Positions 1 through 5,542 of a DNA stretch of 8,547 bases are shown here, piece by piece. This stretch comes from DASUBV01 sp035763085 (lineage in GTDB: Bacteria; Actinomycetota; Actinomycetes; Streptosporangiales; Streptosporangiaceae). Numbering within the stretch: position 1 is the first letter of the stretch; each line of letters begins with the position of its first letter. The stretch covers positions 1-8,547 of the forward strand of contig DASUBV010000069.1 of assembly GCA_035763085.1 (NCBI GenBank), read 5' to 3'. Under the pieces are notes generated by a model, which saw only the letters and a list, made by a program, of their open reading frames with translations, was not told the origin of the DNA and searched no databases. The position numbers were made by a program, and so were the translations under genes.

Positions 1-1
1 G

Positions 2-103
2 CGCCCCGCACCGGGCCTGTCGGCCCCGGCGCTCGCCCTGGTCGGCGCGGCAGCCGCGCTGGCCGTGACCATCCCGGTCGCGGTCCTGGTCATCCCGTTC
101 TGA
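2..103 (+). CDS. C-terminal fragment of a hydrophobic, probably membrane protein (partial)
   Basis: Frame 2 is open from the left edge to a TGA at 101-103 and gives 33 residues. The sequence begins RPAPGLSAPALALVG and ends VLVIPF. From about residue 7 to the end it is almost entirely Ala/Val/Leu/Ile/Gly, long enough for one membrane-spanning helix that stops right at the C-terminus. The rest of the gene lies outside the window, so the protein cannot be identified. A strong hairpin starts 8 nt after the stop codon, which supports this being a real gene end rather than a chance open frame. It converges on the minus-strand sigma/partner pair. It could still be a chance open frame in GC-rich DNA. 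Confidence 0.45.
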   Translation, partial: RPAPGLSAPALALVGAAAALAVTIPVAVLVIPF

Positions 104-111
104 GTCATCCC

Positions 112-151
112 GGTCTGGCTGGGCCGTCCGCGCCCTGATCCCAGCCGGGCC
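112..151 (+). terminator. Hairpin after the leftmost + strand gene
   Basis: Bases 112-123 pair with 140-151 over 12 positions: a 7-bp perfect Watson-Crick core (117-123 with 140-146, GGCTGGG/CCCAGCC) extended outwards by five more pairs, two of them G-U. The loop is 16 nt. It lies 8 nt past the TGA of the partial gene. There is no T-tract, which is common for actinobacterial terminators. Termination is inferred from position and stem strength only. Confidence 0.45.
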
Positions 152-184
152 TTGTCCTGCGCCATCTGTCCCGGGCGGGCTGGC

Positions 185-256
185 GCGCCGCGGGCGGCCT
201 GCCCTCCCCCGTGCCCTGAGCCGAGACACAGGCCGGGAGCAGGCCGCCCGCGGCGC
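185..256 (-). terminator. Perfect 18-bp inverted repeat ending the sigma/partner operon
   Basis: Bases 185-202 (GCGCCGCGGGCGGCCTGC) are the exact reverse complement of 239-256, with 36 nt between the arms. The right arm begins 5 nt beyond the TAG stop (262-264) of the minus-strand membrane protein gene. That is where a transcription terminator for that operon would be. No T-run follows on the minus strand. The repeat may work in both directions, because the convergent + strand gene ends at 103. The long loop is unusual for an intrinsic terminator, so another role as an mRNA 3' stabiliser is possible. Confidence 0.55.
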
Positions 257-261
257 TGGCG

Positions 262-1218
262 CTACTTGCTGCTCGGGGACGGGCTCGGCGCCGACGAGCC
301 GGGGACCGGGGCGCCCGCCTTGGGCTCCGTCCGGGACGGGCCGACGAACAGCAGGACCTGATGCTGCGCCCACGGCACGGCGTCGTAGACGTACCAGCGG
401 CCGGGGACCGAGGTCACGTTGCTGGCCGCGCTGTTCCCGGCGACGTTGAAGCGCGCGACCGTGGCGTGCCGCCGGCGCAGCATCGCCTCCACCCGGGCGA
501 CCGTCTTGCCGTGGATGTTCATGCCGTGCATGACCTCGCCCGGCGCGAAGGCCGACGCCGTGGACTCATAGTGCTCGCCCGGCCGGGCGGCGCGGCCGAA
601 GACCAGGTCGGCCTGGCCGCGGAAGTGGACCGGCACCCGGACGCCCACCGGGCACTGATCGGTGCCGCTGGCCTCGTGGCAGGCCCCCGTGGCGGTGATG
701 GGCGTGATCGCGCTGGCGTGGTTCCCGCCGAAATAGACGACGGTACCCACGATCGACGGCGAGACCGGCAGCAGTTTCAGCGTGATGTTCAGGTGGTGCC
801 TGGCGAACTCGGCCCGGTACTGCGCCGGGTCGGCGACCGGGTCGCGGACGATGACGTCGATGTACTGGCCATGCCGGACGAACGACAGCACCTGCGCCCG
901 GACGGGCACCGAACCGTGCCCGGCCGGCACGGGGCGCGCGTGCCCCGCCTGGCCGGCCGGGGCGCGGTGCGCGGGACTGACCATCGACGTCACGGCCACC
1001 GCCGCCACGGCAACGCCGGCGGCCAGCGGGACGCCGATCAGCCAGGCGCGCCGCGCCCGGGATCGCGGGCGGCCGGCCGGCCGCACCGGGCCCGCCGGGC
1101 CCGCCGGGCTGGCCGCCGTGGCGGTGATCTGAGCGGCCAGGTCGGCCAGGGTGTCCGGTCGTGCCAGGTGCGCGGCCTCCGCGTCGCTCACGCGGGCGAT
1201 CTTGCTGATCTGGTTCAA
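262..1218 (-). CDS. Single-pass membrane protein coupled to ECF sigma factor (putative anti-sigma-like partner)
   Basis: A 318-residue product of unknown family. The start is taken as TTG at 1218-1216, which overlaps the sigma-factor TGA in a TTGA arrangement (4-nt overlap). A GGAG Shine-Dalgarno lies 7 nt upstream. The long open frame continuing upstream is only the antisense-frame shadow of the sigma gene. Residues 1-57 are a short, probably cytoplasmic segment ending in an Arg-rich stretch (RPRSRARRAW). Residues 58-81 form one strongly hydrophobic helix. The remaining roughly 235 residues should be outside the membrane, with a Pro/Ser-rich tail. Cys180 and Cys189 are the only cysteines and could form a disulfide in that domain. 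N-terminus inside, one helix and a large external sensor-like domain is the layout of ECF anti-sigma factors. However, no zinc-binding HxxxCxxC motif is present, so the anti-sigma role is inferred from coupling and topology. A hairpin follows the stop. Confidence 0.8.
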   Translation of the reverse strand: MNQISKIARVSDAEAAHLARPDTLADLAAQITATAASPAGPAGPVRPAGRPRSRARRAWLIGVPLAAGVAVAAVAVTSMVSPAHRAPAGQAGHARPVPAGHGSVPVRAQVLSFVRHGQYIDVIVRDPVADPAQYRAEFARHHLNITLKLLPVSPSIVGTVVYFGGNHASAITPITATGACHEASGTDQCPVGVRVPVHFRGQADLVFGRAARPGEHYESTASAFAPGEVMHGMNIHGKTVARVEAMLRRRHATVARFNVAGNSAASNVTSVPGRWYVYDAVPWAQHQVLLFVGPSRTEPKAGAPVPGSSAPSPSPSSK

Positions 1219-1781
1219 CGGAAGTCTCCACTGGGAACGTGCGCACGATGGGGAACGGGCTGGGCCGGACCGCGGTCCAGCTCGGCGGCGAGGCGGCGGC
1301 GGGCCCGGTGCAGCCGGATCCGCACGGCGTTGCGCGAGCAGTCCAGGACCTCGGCGATCTGGCCGTAGCCGAGCCCTTCCCAGGCCGACAGGGCGAGCAG
1401 CTCGCGCTCGGCCTCGGGCAGGCGGCCGAAGGCGGCGGCGATCCGGGCCAGCTCGCCGGTGTACTCCGGCGGGCGGTAGGCGTCGACCAGATCGGCGCGC
1501 AGCCGGTCCGCAAGCGCCGACCGGCGGCGCTCGCCGCGGCGCTGGTTGGCCAGTACCCGCCGGGCCACGCCGTACAGCCACAGCCGCGCCTGCGGCTCGG
1601 CGGGCAGGTCCGGCAGCCGCCGCCAGGCGATCAGGAACACCTCGGCCAGCGCGTCGGCGGCATCATCGGGATTGTCGGTGCGGCGCAGCAGGTACCCGAG
1701 GATCGGGCCGTGGTGCGCCGTGTACGCCGCCTCGAAGCGGCGTTGCCGCTCGTCCTGAGCGGGCATCAGCGGACTGGGCAA
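1215..1781 (-). CDS. ECF-type RNA polymerase sigma factor (sigma-70 family)
   Basis: A 188-residue extracytoplasmic-function sigma factor that would direct RNA polymerase core to a specific promoter set. Region 2 is at about residues 14-82. It carries the core-binding pattern DNPDDAADALAEVFLIAWRR (36-55), then LWLYGVARRVLANQRR (67-82). Region 4 is at about 112-165, with LPEAERELLALSAWEGLGYGQ leading into the helix-turn-helix SRNAVRIRLHRARRRL. There is no region 1 or 3 and no C-terminal SnoaL-like extension, so it is the compact form. I chose TTG at 1781-1779 because AAGGGAG (1788-1794) sits exactly 6 nt upstream. An ATG five codons downstream (1766) lacks well-spaced SD, and an ATG at 1829 would add 16 residues with no SD in front. 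The gene overlaps its membrane partner by 4 nt, so the two are probably made together. Autoregulation is likely for this class, but I could not define a promoter. The regulon is unknown. Confidence 0.95.
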   Translation of the reverse strand: MPSPLMPAQDERQRRFEAAYTAHHGPILGYLLRRTDNPDDAADALAEVFLIAWRRLPDLPAEPQARLWLYGVARRVLANQRRGERRRSALADRLRADLVDAYRPPEYTGELARIAAAFGRLPEAERELLALSAWEGLGYGQIAEVLDCSRNAVRIRLHRARRRLAAELDRGPAQPVPHRAHVPSGDFR

Positions 1782-1787
1782 GAAGTG

Positions 1788-1794
1788 CTCCCTT
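1788..1794 (-). promoter_or_regulatory. Ribosome binding site fixing the sigma-factor TTG start
   Basis: On the minus strand this reads AAGGGAG, followed by 6 nt and then the TTG at 1781-1779. The ATG candidates at 1766 and 1829 have no comparable sequence at the right spacing, so this site decides the start. Confidence 0.6.
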
Positions 1795-1876
1795 CGACAC
1801 TGGCCACATGTCCGCCAGGGCGCCGGCATTTCAGCAGGCGCGGCCGGTGCCGAGCGGGCCGCCGTGCGCGGGAGCA

Positions 1877-1890
1877 GGGCCGGCTGGCCC
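1877..1890 (-). terminator. Weak short hairpin between alaX-like gene and sigma gene
   Basis: GGGCC (1877-1881) and GGCCC (1886-1890) form a 5-bp stem with a 4-nt loop, 24 nt past the stop of the editing-protein gene. It is the only compact hairpin I noticed in the 132-nt gap 1782-1913, which otherwise must hold the sigma promoter. A 5-bp GC stem is easily met by chance in such DNA, so this call is weak. Confidence 0.25.
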
Positions 1891-1913
1891 GGTGCGGGGC
1901 TAGCCGGTGACGG

Positions 1914-2645
1914 TCAGTCCGCGATGCGGATCCGCAGCCGCCGGAAACCGCGTCCCTTGTTCTCGATCTTGACGACCTGGATCTTGCCGATCTGGCTGGT
2001 GCTGGCGACGTGCGTGCCGCCGTCCGCCTGCTGGTCGAGGCCGACGATGTCGACGATCCGCACCTCGGCTACCTCGGCCGGGACCAGGTTGGTGGCCGTG
2101 CGGATGATGTCGGGCAGCTCGAACGCCTCGGCGCGCGGCAGCACCCGCACGTCAATCCGCCGGTCGGTGCCGACCTCGGCGTTGCACGCGGCCTCCACCG
2201 CGTCCCTGAACCCCTCGGGCAGCTCGGGCAGGTCGAAGTCCATGCGAGCGGCCAGCGGCTCCATGTTCCCGCCCGTCACCAGCGCGCCGTAATCGCGGAA
2301 CACCACCCCGCACAGCACGTGCAGCCCGGAGTGCGTGCGCATCAGCGCGGTCCTTCGGTCGTCCTCGACCGCGCCCCGCACCGTCGTGCCGGCCGGCGGC
2401 ACCGGGTCGTCCTCGGCCGGGATCAGGTACAGGTCATCGCCCTTGCGGGCCCCGGCGATCCGGGTCTGCACGCCGCCCCACAGCAGCACGCCATGGTCGG
2501 GCGGCTGGCCGCCGCCGCCGGGGTAGAACGCCGACCGGTCCAGCACGATCCCGTCCGGGCCGGAGTCCAGGACGACGGCATCCCACTCGCGCAGGGTCTG
2601 GTCGTCCAGCTCAAGGCGGTGCGTGCGCCACTGTGCCTCAGTCAC
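1914..2645 (-). CDS. Alanyl-tRNA editing protein (AlaX family, AlaRS-like second additional domain)
   Basis: A 243-residue free-standing relative of the alanyl-tRNA synthetase editing domain. Members hydrolyse Ser (or Gly) wrongly attached to tRNA-Ala in the cytoplasm. The N-terminal half has the beta-barrel signature FYPGGGGQPPDHG (40-52). The editing core has the zinc-binding HSGLH pair (His105, His109), the TGGNMEP loop (124-130) and the second metal motif at 208-212. That motif reads DGGTH where AlaRS and most AlaX have CGGTH, so Asp208 replaces the Cys ligand while His212 is kept. The protein lacks aminoacylation and tRNA-anticodon domains, as expected for a trans-editor of this length. 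GTG at 2645-2643 is the start, and a TAGGCT hexamer (2652-2657) lies 6 nt upstream, which suggests a leaderless transcript with its own promoter. No good SD is visible. Family assignment is firm, and substrate choice (Ser versus Gly) is not decidable here. Confidence 0.93.
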   Translation of the reverse strand: MTEAQWRTHRLELDDQTLREWDAVVLDSGPDGIVLDRSAFYPGGGGQPPDHGVLLWGGVQTRIAGARKGDDLYLIPAEDDPVPPAGTTVRGAVEDDRRTALMRTHSGLHVLCGVVFRDYGALVTGGNMEPLAARMDFDLPELPEGFRDAVEAACNAEVGTDRRIDVRVLPRAEAFELPDIIRTATNLVPAEVAEVRIVDIVGLDQQADGGTHVASTSQIGKIQVVKIENKGRGFRRLRIRIAD

Positions 2646-2651
2646 GGGCCG

Positions 2652-2657
2652 AGCCTA
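2652..2657 (-). promoter_or_regulatory. Putative -10 element giving a leaderless editing-protein mRNA
   Basis: The minus strand reads TAGGCT, matching TANNNT, with 6 nt before the GTG start, so transcription would begin at or next to the start codon. I see no convincing -35. The hexamer lies in the 50-nt gap between the DUF2516 stop and this gene, where a separate promoter is needed unless the three genes are co-transcribed. Confidence 0.4.
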
Positions 2658-2695
2658 GCGCGCGTCCGCCGCCGTCGGCCCGTAGGCCAGCACGG

Positions 2696-3049
2696 CTACC
2701 AGGGGCCGTACGGTCCCTGGCGTGACGAGGAGGAGGAGGACCCGCGCTTGAACTGGCCCACCTTGGGCCGCACGTCGGCCAGGTAGATGGCCGCCGCGAC
2801 GAACGCCGCGATGGGCAGGAAGCTGAACACGTTCAGCCGGCCGATGGCGCCGCCGAGGCCGATGACCAGGGCCACTCCGAGGATGATCAGCCACAGCGGC
2901 TTGGTCTGCTTGCCCGCCGCCGGGAAGGCGGCCTTCTGCTGCCGCACCGCGTCGATGAACGCCCAGGCCTCGACGACGAAGGCGGCCAGCAGGAGCAGCC
3001 AGAAGAAGTAGTTCACCGGGCCCCACCCGGCGAAGCTGATGATGTTCAC
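2696..3049 (-). CDS. DUF2516 family membrane protein
   Basis: A 117-residue small integral membrane protein of unknown function. It matches my recollection of the actinobacterial DUF2516 family: first helix followed by EAWAFIDAVRQQKAAF, then the conserved GKQTKPLWLIILGVA, and ending in IYLADVRPKV. Hydrophobic segments are at about 14-33, 51-70 and 74-91. The tail (102-117) is a Ser run and then QGPYGPW, which is outside the family core. The start is GTG at 3049-3047, sharing GTGA with the stop of the upstream XRE gene (4-nt overlap). An AGGT about 7 nt upstream can serve as SD, so the two proteins are probably translated together. As I recall, XRE and DUF2516 genes are near neighbours in other actinobacteria too (Rv0474 and Rv0476 in Mycobacterium tuberculosis, with hbhA between). 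Here no hbhA-like gene intervenes. Confidence 0.9.
   Translation of the reverse strand: MNIISFAGWGPVNYFFWLLLLAAFVVEAWAFIDAVRQQKAAFPAAGKQTKPLWLIILGVALVIGLGGAIGRLNVFSFLPIAAFVAAAIYLADVRPKVGQFKRGSSSSSSRQGPYGPW
2699..2720 (-). terminator. 22-nt near-perfect palindrome at the 3' end of the DUF2516 gene
   Basis: Bases 2699-2709 are complementary to 2710-2720 at every position except one symmetric G/T pair, which would be a G-U wobble in RNA. The centre is CCGTACGG. It encodes the last residues (GPYGPW) and ends directly at the TAG. It could act as a terminator or processing hairpin, although with no spacer the loop must come from the central bases. It may equally be a coincidence of the Gly-Pro codons. 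Confidence 0.3.
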
Positions 3050-3543
3050 GGCGTCAACCTACTCGAATCGCCATCCTGGTGCCCCTCGATGGCCTGCCGG
3101 GGCTGCGCGGTGCCCAGAGCGTCCTCGCCGACGTCCTCCGGCCATGTCAGCGCGGCCTCGTCGGGCGGCAGCTCATCCGGGCTGTCGTCCTTCCCCTCGG
3201 CCAGCCGGGTTTCCTTGCGGAAGGACTCGTAGATCTCGATCACCATCTGCTTCTGCCGCTCCGTCAGGTCCGGGTCGGTCAGCACCGCCTCGCGCACCAT
3301 CGAGCTGGGCTGCTTGTCCTCCAGGAAGCCCGCCTGGATGTACAGGGCCTCGGCCGAGATCCGCAGGCCCTTGGCAATCTGCTGCAGGATGTCGGCGCTC
3401 GGGCGGCGCAGGCCGCGCTCGACCTGGCTCAGGTACGGATTGGAGATCCCCGCGTTCTGGGCCAGCTGGCGCAGCGAGATCCTGGCCTGCTCGCGCTGCT
3501 CCCGGATGTAGGCGCCGATGGTGTTGACGTTGACCGGCTTCAT
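3046..3543 (-). CDS. XRE-family helix-turn-helix transcriptional regulator
   Basis: A 165-residue DNA-binding regulator. Residues 8-62 form a Cro/CI-type HTH: IGAYIREQREQARISLRQLA, then AGISNPYLSQVERG with the recognition helix at about 34-43, then RPSADILQQIAKGL. A second helical segment (63-110, SAEALYIQAG followed by LTDPDLTERQKQMVIEIYES) probably serves dimerisation. The last 50 residues are acidic and likely disordered, with no metal-binding or ligand domain. The start is ATG at 3543-3541, with a promoter whose -10 (GATACT) ends 6 nt upstream, so the mRNA may be leaderless. An exact inverted repeat overlaps the -35, which suggests self-repression. It overlaps the DUF2516 gene by 4 nt. 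As I recall, related mycobacterial proteins include Rv0474, but equivalence was not tested. Regulator identity is firm and its targets are unknown. Confidence 0.93.
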   Translation of the reverse strand: MKPVNVNTIGAYIREQREQARISLRQLAQNAGISNPYLSQVERGLRRPSADILQQIAKGLRISAEALYIQAGFLEDKQPSSMVREAVLTDPDLTERQKQMVIEIYESFRKETRLAEGKDDSPDELPPDEAALTWPEDVGEDALGTAQPRQAIEGHQDGDSSRLTP

Positions 3544-3549
3544 GGCGCC

Positions 3550-3578
3550 AGTATCCCACGCCCCGCTTGCAGTTGCAA
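3550..3578 (-). promoter_or_regulatory. Promoter of the XRE-DUF2516 operon
   Basis: On the minus strand: TTGCAA (3573-3578), a 17-nt spacer, GATACT (3550-3555), 6 nt, then the ATG at 3543. Each hexamer matches the sigma-70 consensus at 4 of 6 positions and the spacing is ideal. The predicted start of transcription is at or within a base or two of the ATG, which would make a leaderless message; no SD is present. Confidence 0.6.
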
Positions 3579-3580
3579 GC
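3565..3580. promoter_or_regulatory. Inverted-repeat operator overlapping the XRE -35
   Basis: GCTTGCAGTTGCAAGC on the + strand consists of a perfect 7-bp inverted repeat, GCTTGCA and TGCAAGC, separated by 2 nt. It contains the whole -35 hexamer and part of the spacer of the XRE promoter. A two-fold symmetric site of this size suits a dimeric HTH protein, and the neighbouring XRE regulator is the obvious candidate. The binding partner is inferred. Confidence 0.5.
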
Positions 3581-3584
3581 AGGG

Positions 3585-3602
3585 CGCTAGCTGTGGCTAG
3601 CG
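3585..3602 (-). terminator. Hairpin after the asparaginase gene
   Basis: CGCTAGC (3585-3591) and GCTAGCG (3596-3602) form a perfect 7-bp stem with a TGTG loop. It lies 5 nt past the asparaginase TGA and upstream of the XRE promoter, where a terminator would isolate the two operons. There is no T-tract. GCTAGC is itself palindromic, so a role as a protein-binding site is possible too. Confidence 0.45.
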
Positions 3603-3607
3603 AGCGC

Positions 3608-4657
3608 TCAGCTCGCCGCGGCTGCGCGATCGGTGGCGGGCGGAGCGCCCGTTACTGCGCTTCCATCAAGATCATTAACGGGGAGCCGGGCGCGGATCTC
3701 GCCCACCGGCTGACCGCCTCCGTTGACCGGGCCCGTGGCCAGCCCGTCCAGCGCGGCCAGGTCAGCGCCGGGTACGTCGGCCACGCCGAGCTCGCGCAGG
3801 ATGGCCACCGTGACCGGCGCCCGGGCACGCTGCGCGCCGTCCTCCAGCTTGAGCCCGCCGGCCCGGCCGTCGGCCAGCGCGAACGCCTCGACGCCCTCGG
3901 CCCCGGCCTTGACCATCAGGCCCGGCACGGCAGTCATCAGGATGTTCTCGGCCCGGGTCGTGCCGGAGGTCCAGGCGGGATGGGCGCGGAATGCGTCGGC
4001 TACCCGGCGCTCGGGCGTGCCCGGCTCGGCCAGCACCAGGGCCCGGAACGCGCGGGCCAGGCCGGTCACCGAGATGGCCAGCAGCGGCGCGCCGCAGCCA
4101 TCGACGCCGACGGCCGCCACCGGCTCGCCGGCCAGCTCCGCCACGGTGGCGGCGATGGCCTGCTGCAGGGGGTGCTGCGGGTCCCGGTAGGTCGCGGTCG
4201 GCCAGCCCGCGGCGACGCAGGTGGCCAGCATGGCGGAGTGCTTGCCGGAGCAGTTCATGTGAATCCGGTCGGGGCCGGCCCCGGCCAGCAGCATCCGCCG
4301 CTGCTCGGCCTCATCCAGCGGCAGGTCCGGCGGGCACTGCAGGTCATCCTCGGTCAGCCCGGCCCTGGCCAGGATTTCCCGCGCGCCGGCGACGTGGAAC
4401 GCCTCGCCGGAGTGGCTGGCCGCGGCCAGCGCGAGCAGCTCACCGTCCAGGTCCAGGCCGCAGCGCAGCATCGCGGCCGCCTGCATGGGCTTATTGGACG
4501 AGCGCGGGAACACCGGCGCGATGGCGGCCCCGGCCGACAGCGCGACCGTGCCGTCGGCGCGCAGGCCGACCGCCATGCCGCGGTGCCGGGACTCGGTGAA
4601 GCCGGATCGGATCACCTCGGCCAGGACCGGGCTGCCGACGTCCGCCTGGGCGGTCAC
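3608..4657 (-). CDS. L-asparaginase, class 3 (Asparaginase_II family, Rhizobium etli type)
   Basis: A 349-residue cytoplasmic enzyme expected to hydrolyse L-asparagine to aspartate and ammonia. It belongs to the family of the R. etli asparaginase (Asparaginase_II), not the EcAI/EcAII type. The signature residues known from that enzyme are all visible: RSSNKP (52-57; Ser53 and Lys56), SHSGE (81-85), MNCSGKHSAML (134-144; Cys136 and Lys139) and VDGCGAP (185-191; Cys188). In the R. etli structure the two Cys and the Lys bind zinc and the Ser-Lys pairs are catalytic. There is no signal peptide. The length is normal for the family, with a short Ala-rich tail. The start is GTG at 4657-4655, overlapping the BKACE stop by 4 nt (GTGA), with AAGG 10 nt upstream, so translation is probably coupled. 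This class has members tested on few substrates, so some caution on substrate remains. Confidence 0.9.
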   Translation of the reverse strand: MTAQADVGSPVLAEVIRSGFTESRHRGMAVGLRADGTVALSAGAAIAPVFPRSSNKPMQAAAMLRCGLDLDGELLALAAASHSGEAFHVAGAREILARAGLTEDDLQCPPDLPLDEAEQRRMLLAGAGPDRIHMNCSGKHSAMLATCVAAGWPTATYRDPQHPLQQAIAATVAELAGEPVAAVGVDGCGAPLLAISVTGLARAFRALVLAEPGTPERRVADAFRAHPAWTSGTTRAENILMTAVPGLMVKAGAEGVEAFALADGRAGGLKLEDGAQRARAPVTVAILRELGVADVPGADLAALDGLATGPVNGGGQPVGEIRARLPVNDLDGSAVTGAPPATDRAAAAS

Positions 4658-5526
4658 TTGGCCGGCGCCTTGGCCGGGATGCCGAGCATGTCGCGCGCCG
4701 CGGCCGGGGACATGGCCGGCCGCTGAGCCAGCTCGGCCGCCGACGCAGCCCGGCTGACCAGCTCGGCGTTCGAGCTAACCGGGCGGCCGCGGGCGAACGA
4801 GGTGGTGTCTTCCATGCCGACGCGCAGGTGCCCGCCGGCCGACAGCGCGGCCAGCATCACCGGCAGCGTGGTGCGGCCGATGCCGGTCGCCGACCAGGTG
4901 GCACCGGCGGGCAGCGCGGCGACGGCGGCGGCCAGCGTGGCGGTGTCGCCGGGCATTCCGCCGGGCACCCCCATAACCAGGTCGCAGTGCACGTGCCCGC
5001 CGGCCGGCTCGCCCAGGTCAGCGAGCAGCCGGTGCAGCGTGGCGATGTGGCCGAGGTCGAACAGCTCGAACTCCGGGACCACGCCGCGCTCCTTGGTCAG
5101 CGCGTACAGCTCGCGGATGAACGGCCACGGGTTCATGAAGACGTCGTCGCCGAAGTTGACGGTCCCGCAGGTCAGTGAGCAGGCATCGGGCGCGGCGTCG
5201 AGGACGGCCAGCCGCCGGTCGAAGCTGTCGGTGACCGCGCCGCCGGTGGACAGCTGGACGACGAGGCTGGTGCTCTCGCGCAGCGCCTGCACGGTGTCGG
5301 TCAGCCGCCCGAGGTCCAGCGTCGGCCGTGCCTCGTCGTCGCGGATGTGCACGTGAATGACGGCGGCCCCGGCGGCCTGGCACTCTTTGGCCGTGGTGAC
5401 CAGCTCGTCCAGGGTGACGGGCAGGGCGGGCACGGCCGCCTTCTCCGACTCCGCGCCGGTCGGCGCGACGGTGATGAGGGTGGCCGGTCCGGCCTTAGCG
5501 GGCCGGTGCGGGCTGTCAGCAGTCAT
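4654..5526 (-). CDS. BKACE family beta-keto acid cleavage enzyme (DUF849, 3-keto-5-aminohexanoate cleavage-like)
   Basis: A 290-residue TIM-barrel enzyme. Family members condense a beta-keto acid with acetyl-CoA and split the product to acetoacetate and a new acyl-CoA. Kce does this on 3-keto-5-aminohexanoate in lysine fermentation. Visible family features are LITVAPTGAESEK (17-29), the metal pair in AAVIHVHIRD (54-63; His58 and His60), the carboxylate-binding QLSTGG (91-96), PEFELFDLGH (151-160) and RVGMEDT (235-241; Glu239, third metal ligand). The ATG at 5526 follows AAGG (5536-5539) with 9 nt between. The frame stays open further upstream, but that part lies antisense to dtd and has no family similarity. 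It is first in a pair with the asparaginase (4-nt overlap). A TATTAC hexamer (5552-5557, minus strand) inside dtd may be its -10. Family is firm and the substrate is unknown; this BKACE may not use the Kce substrate at all. Confidence 0.92.
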   Translation of the reverse strand: MTADSPHRPAKAGPATLITVAPTGAESEKAAVPALPVTLDELVTTAKECQAAGAAVIHVHIRDDEARPTLDLGRLTDTVQALRESTSLVVQLSTGGAVTDSFDRRLAVLDAAPDACSLTCGTVNFGDDVFMNPWPFIRELYALTKERGVVPEFELFDLGHIATLHRLLADLGEPAGGHVHCDLVMGVPGGMPGDTATLAAAVAALPAGATWSATGIGRTTLPVMLAALSAGGHLRVGMEDTTSFARGRPVSSNAELVSRAASAAELAQRPAMSPAAARDMLGIPAKAPAK

Positions 5527-5542
5527 GCGAGGATGCCTTCTC

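Noticed and set aside
361..1368. A long + strand open frame of about 335 codons opposite the membrane protein gene
   Set aside because: It is Arg/Gly/Pro/Ala-rich, has no recognisable domain, and is antisense to a gene with SD, coupled start and a coherent hydrophobic segment. It is a typical shadow frame in GC-rich DNA.
1219..1581. Upstream extension of the membrane protein in the same frame (about 121 codons)
   Set aside because: It lies within the sigma-factor gene in another frame, is Arg/Pro-rich, and the TTG at 1218 with GGAG 7 nt before gives a normal coupled start.
1795..1860. Possible ECF promoter in front of the sigma gene (TGAAAT about 17 nt before ACATGT, minus strand)
   Set aside because: Neither hexamer resembles typical ECF -35 (GGAAC-like) or -10 (CGTC-like) elements closely enough, and no second copy is present in the window to support it.
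3518..4726. A roughly 400-codon + strand open frame across the asparaginase gene
   Set aside because: Low-complexity Gly/Ala/Arg/Gln composition, no SD and no motif, while the minus strand carries all class 3 asparaginase signature residues.
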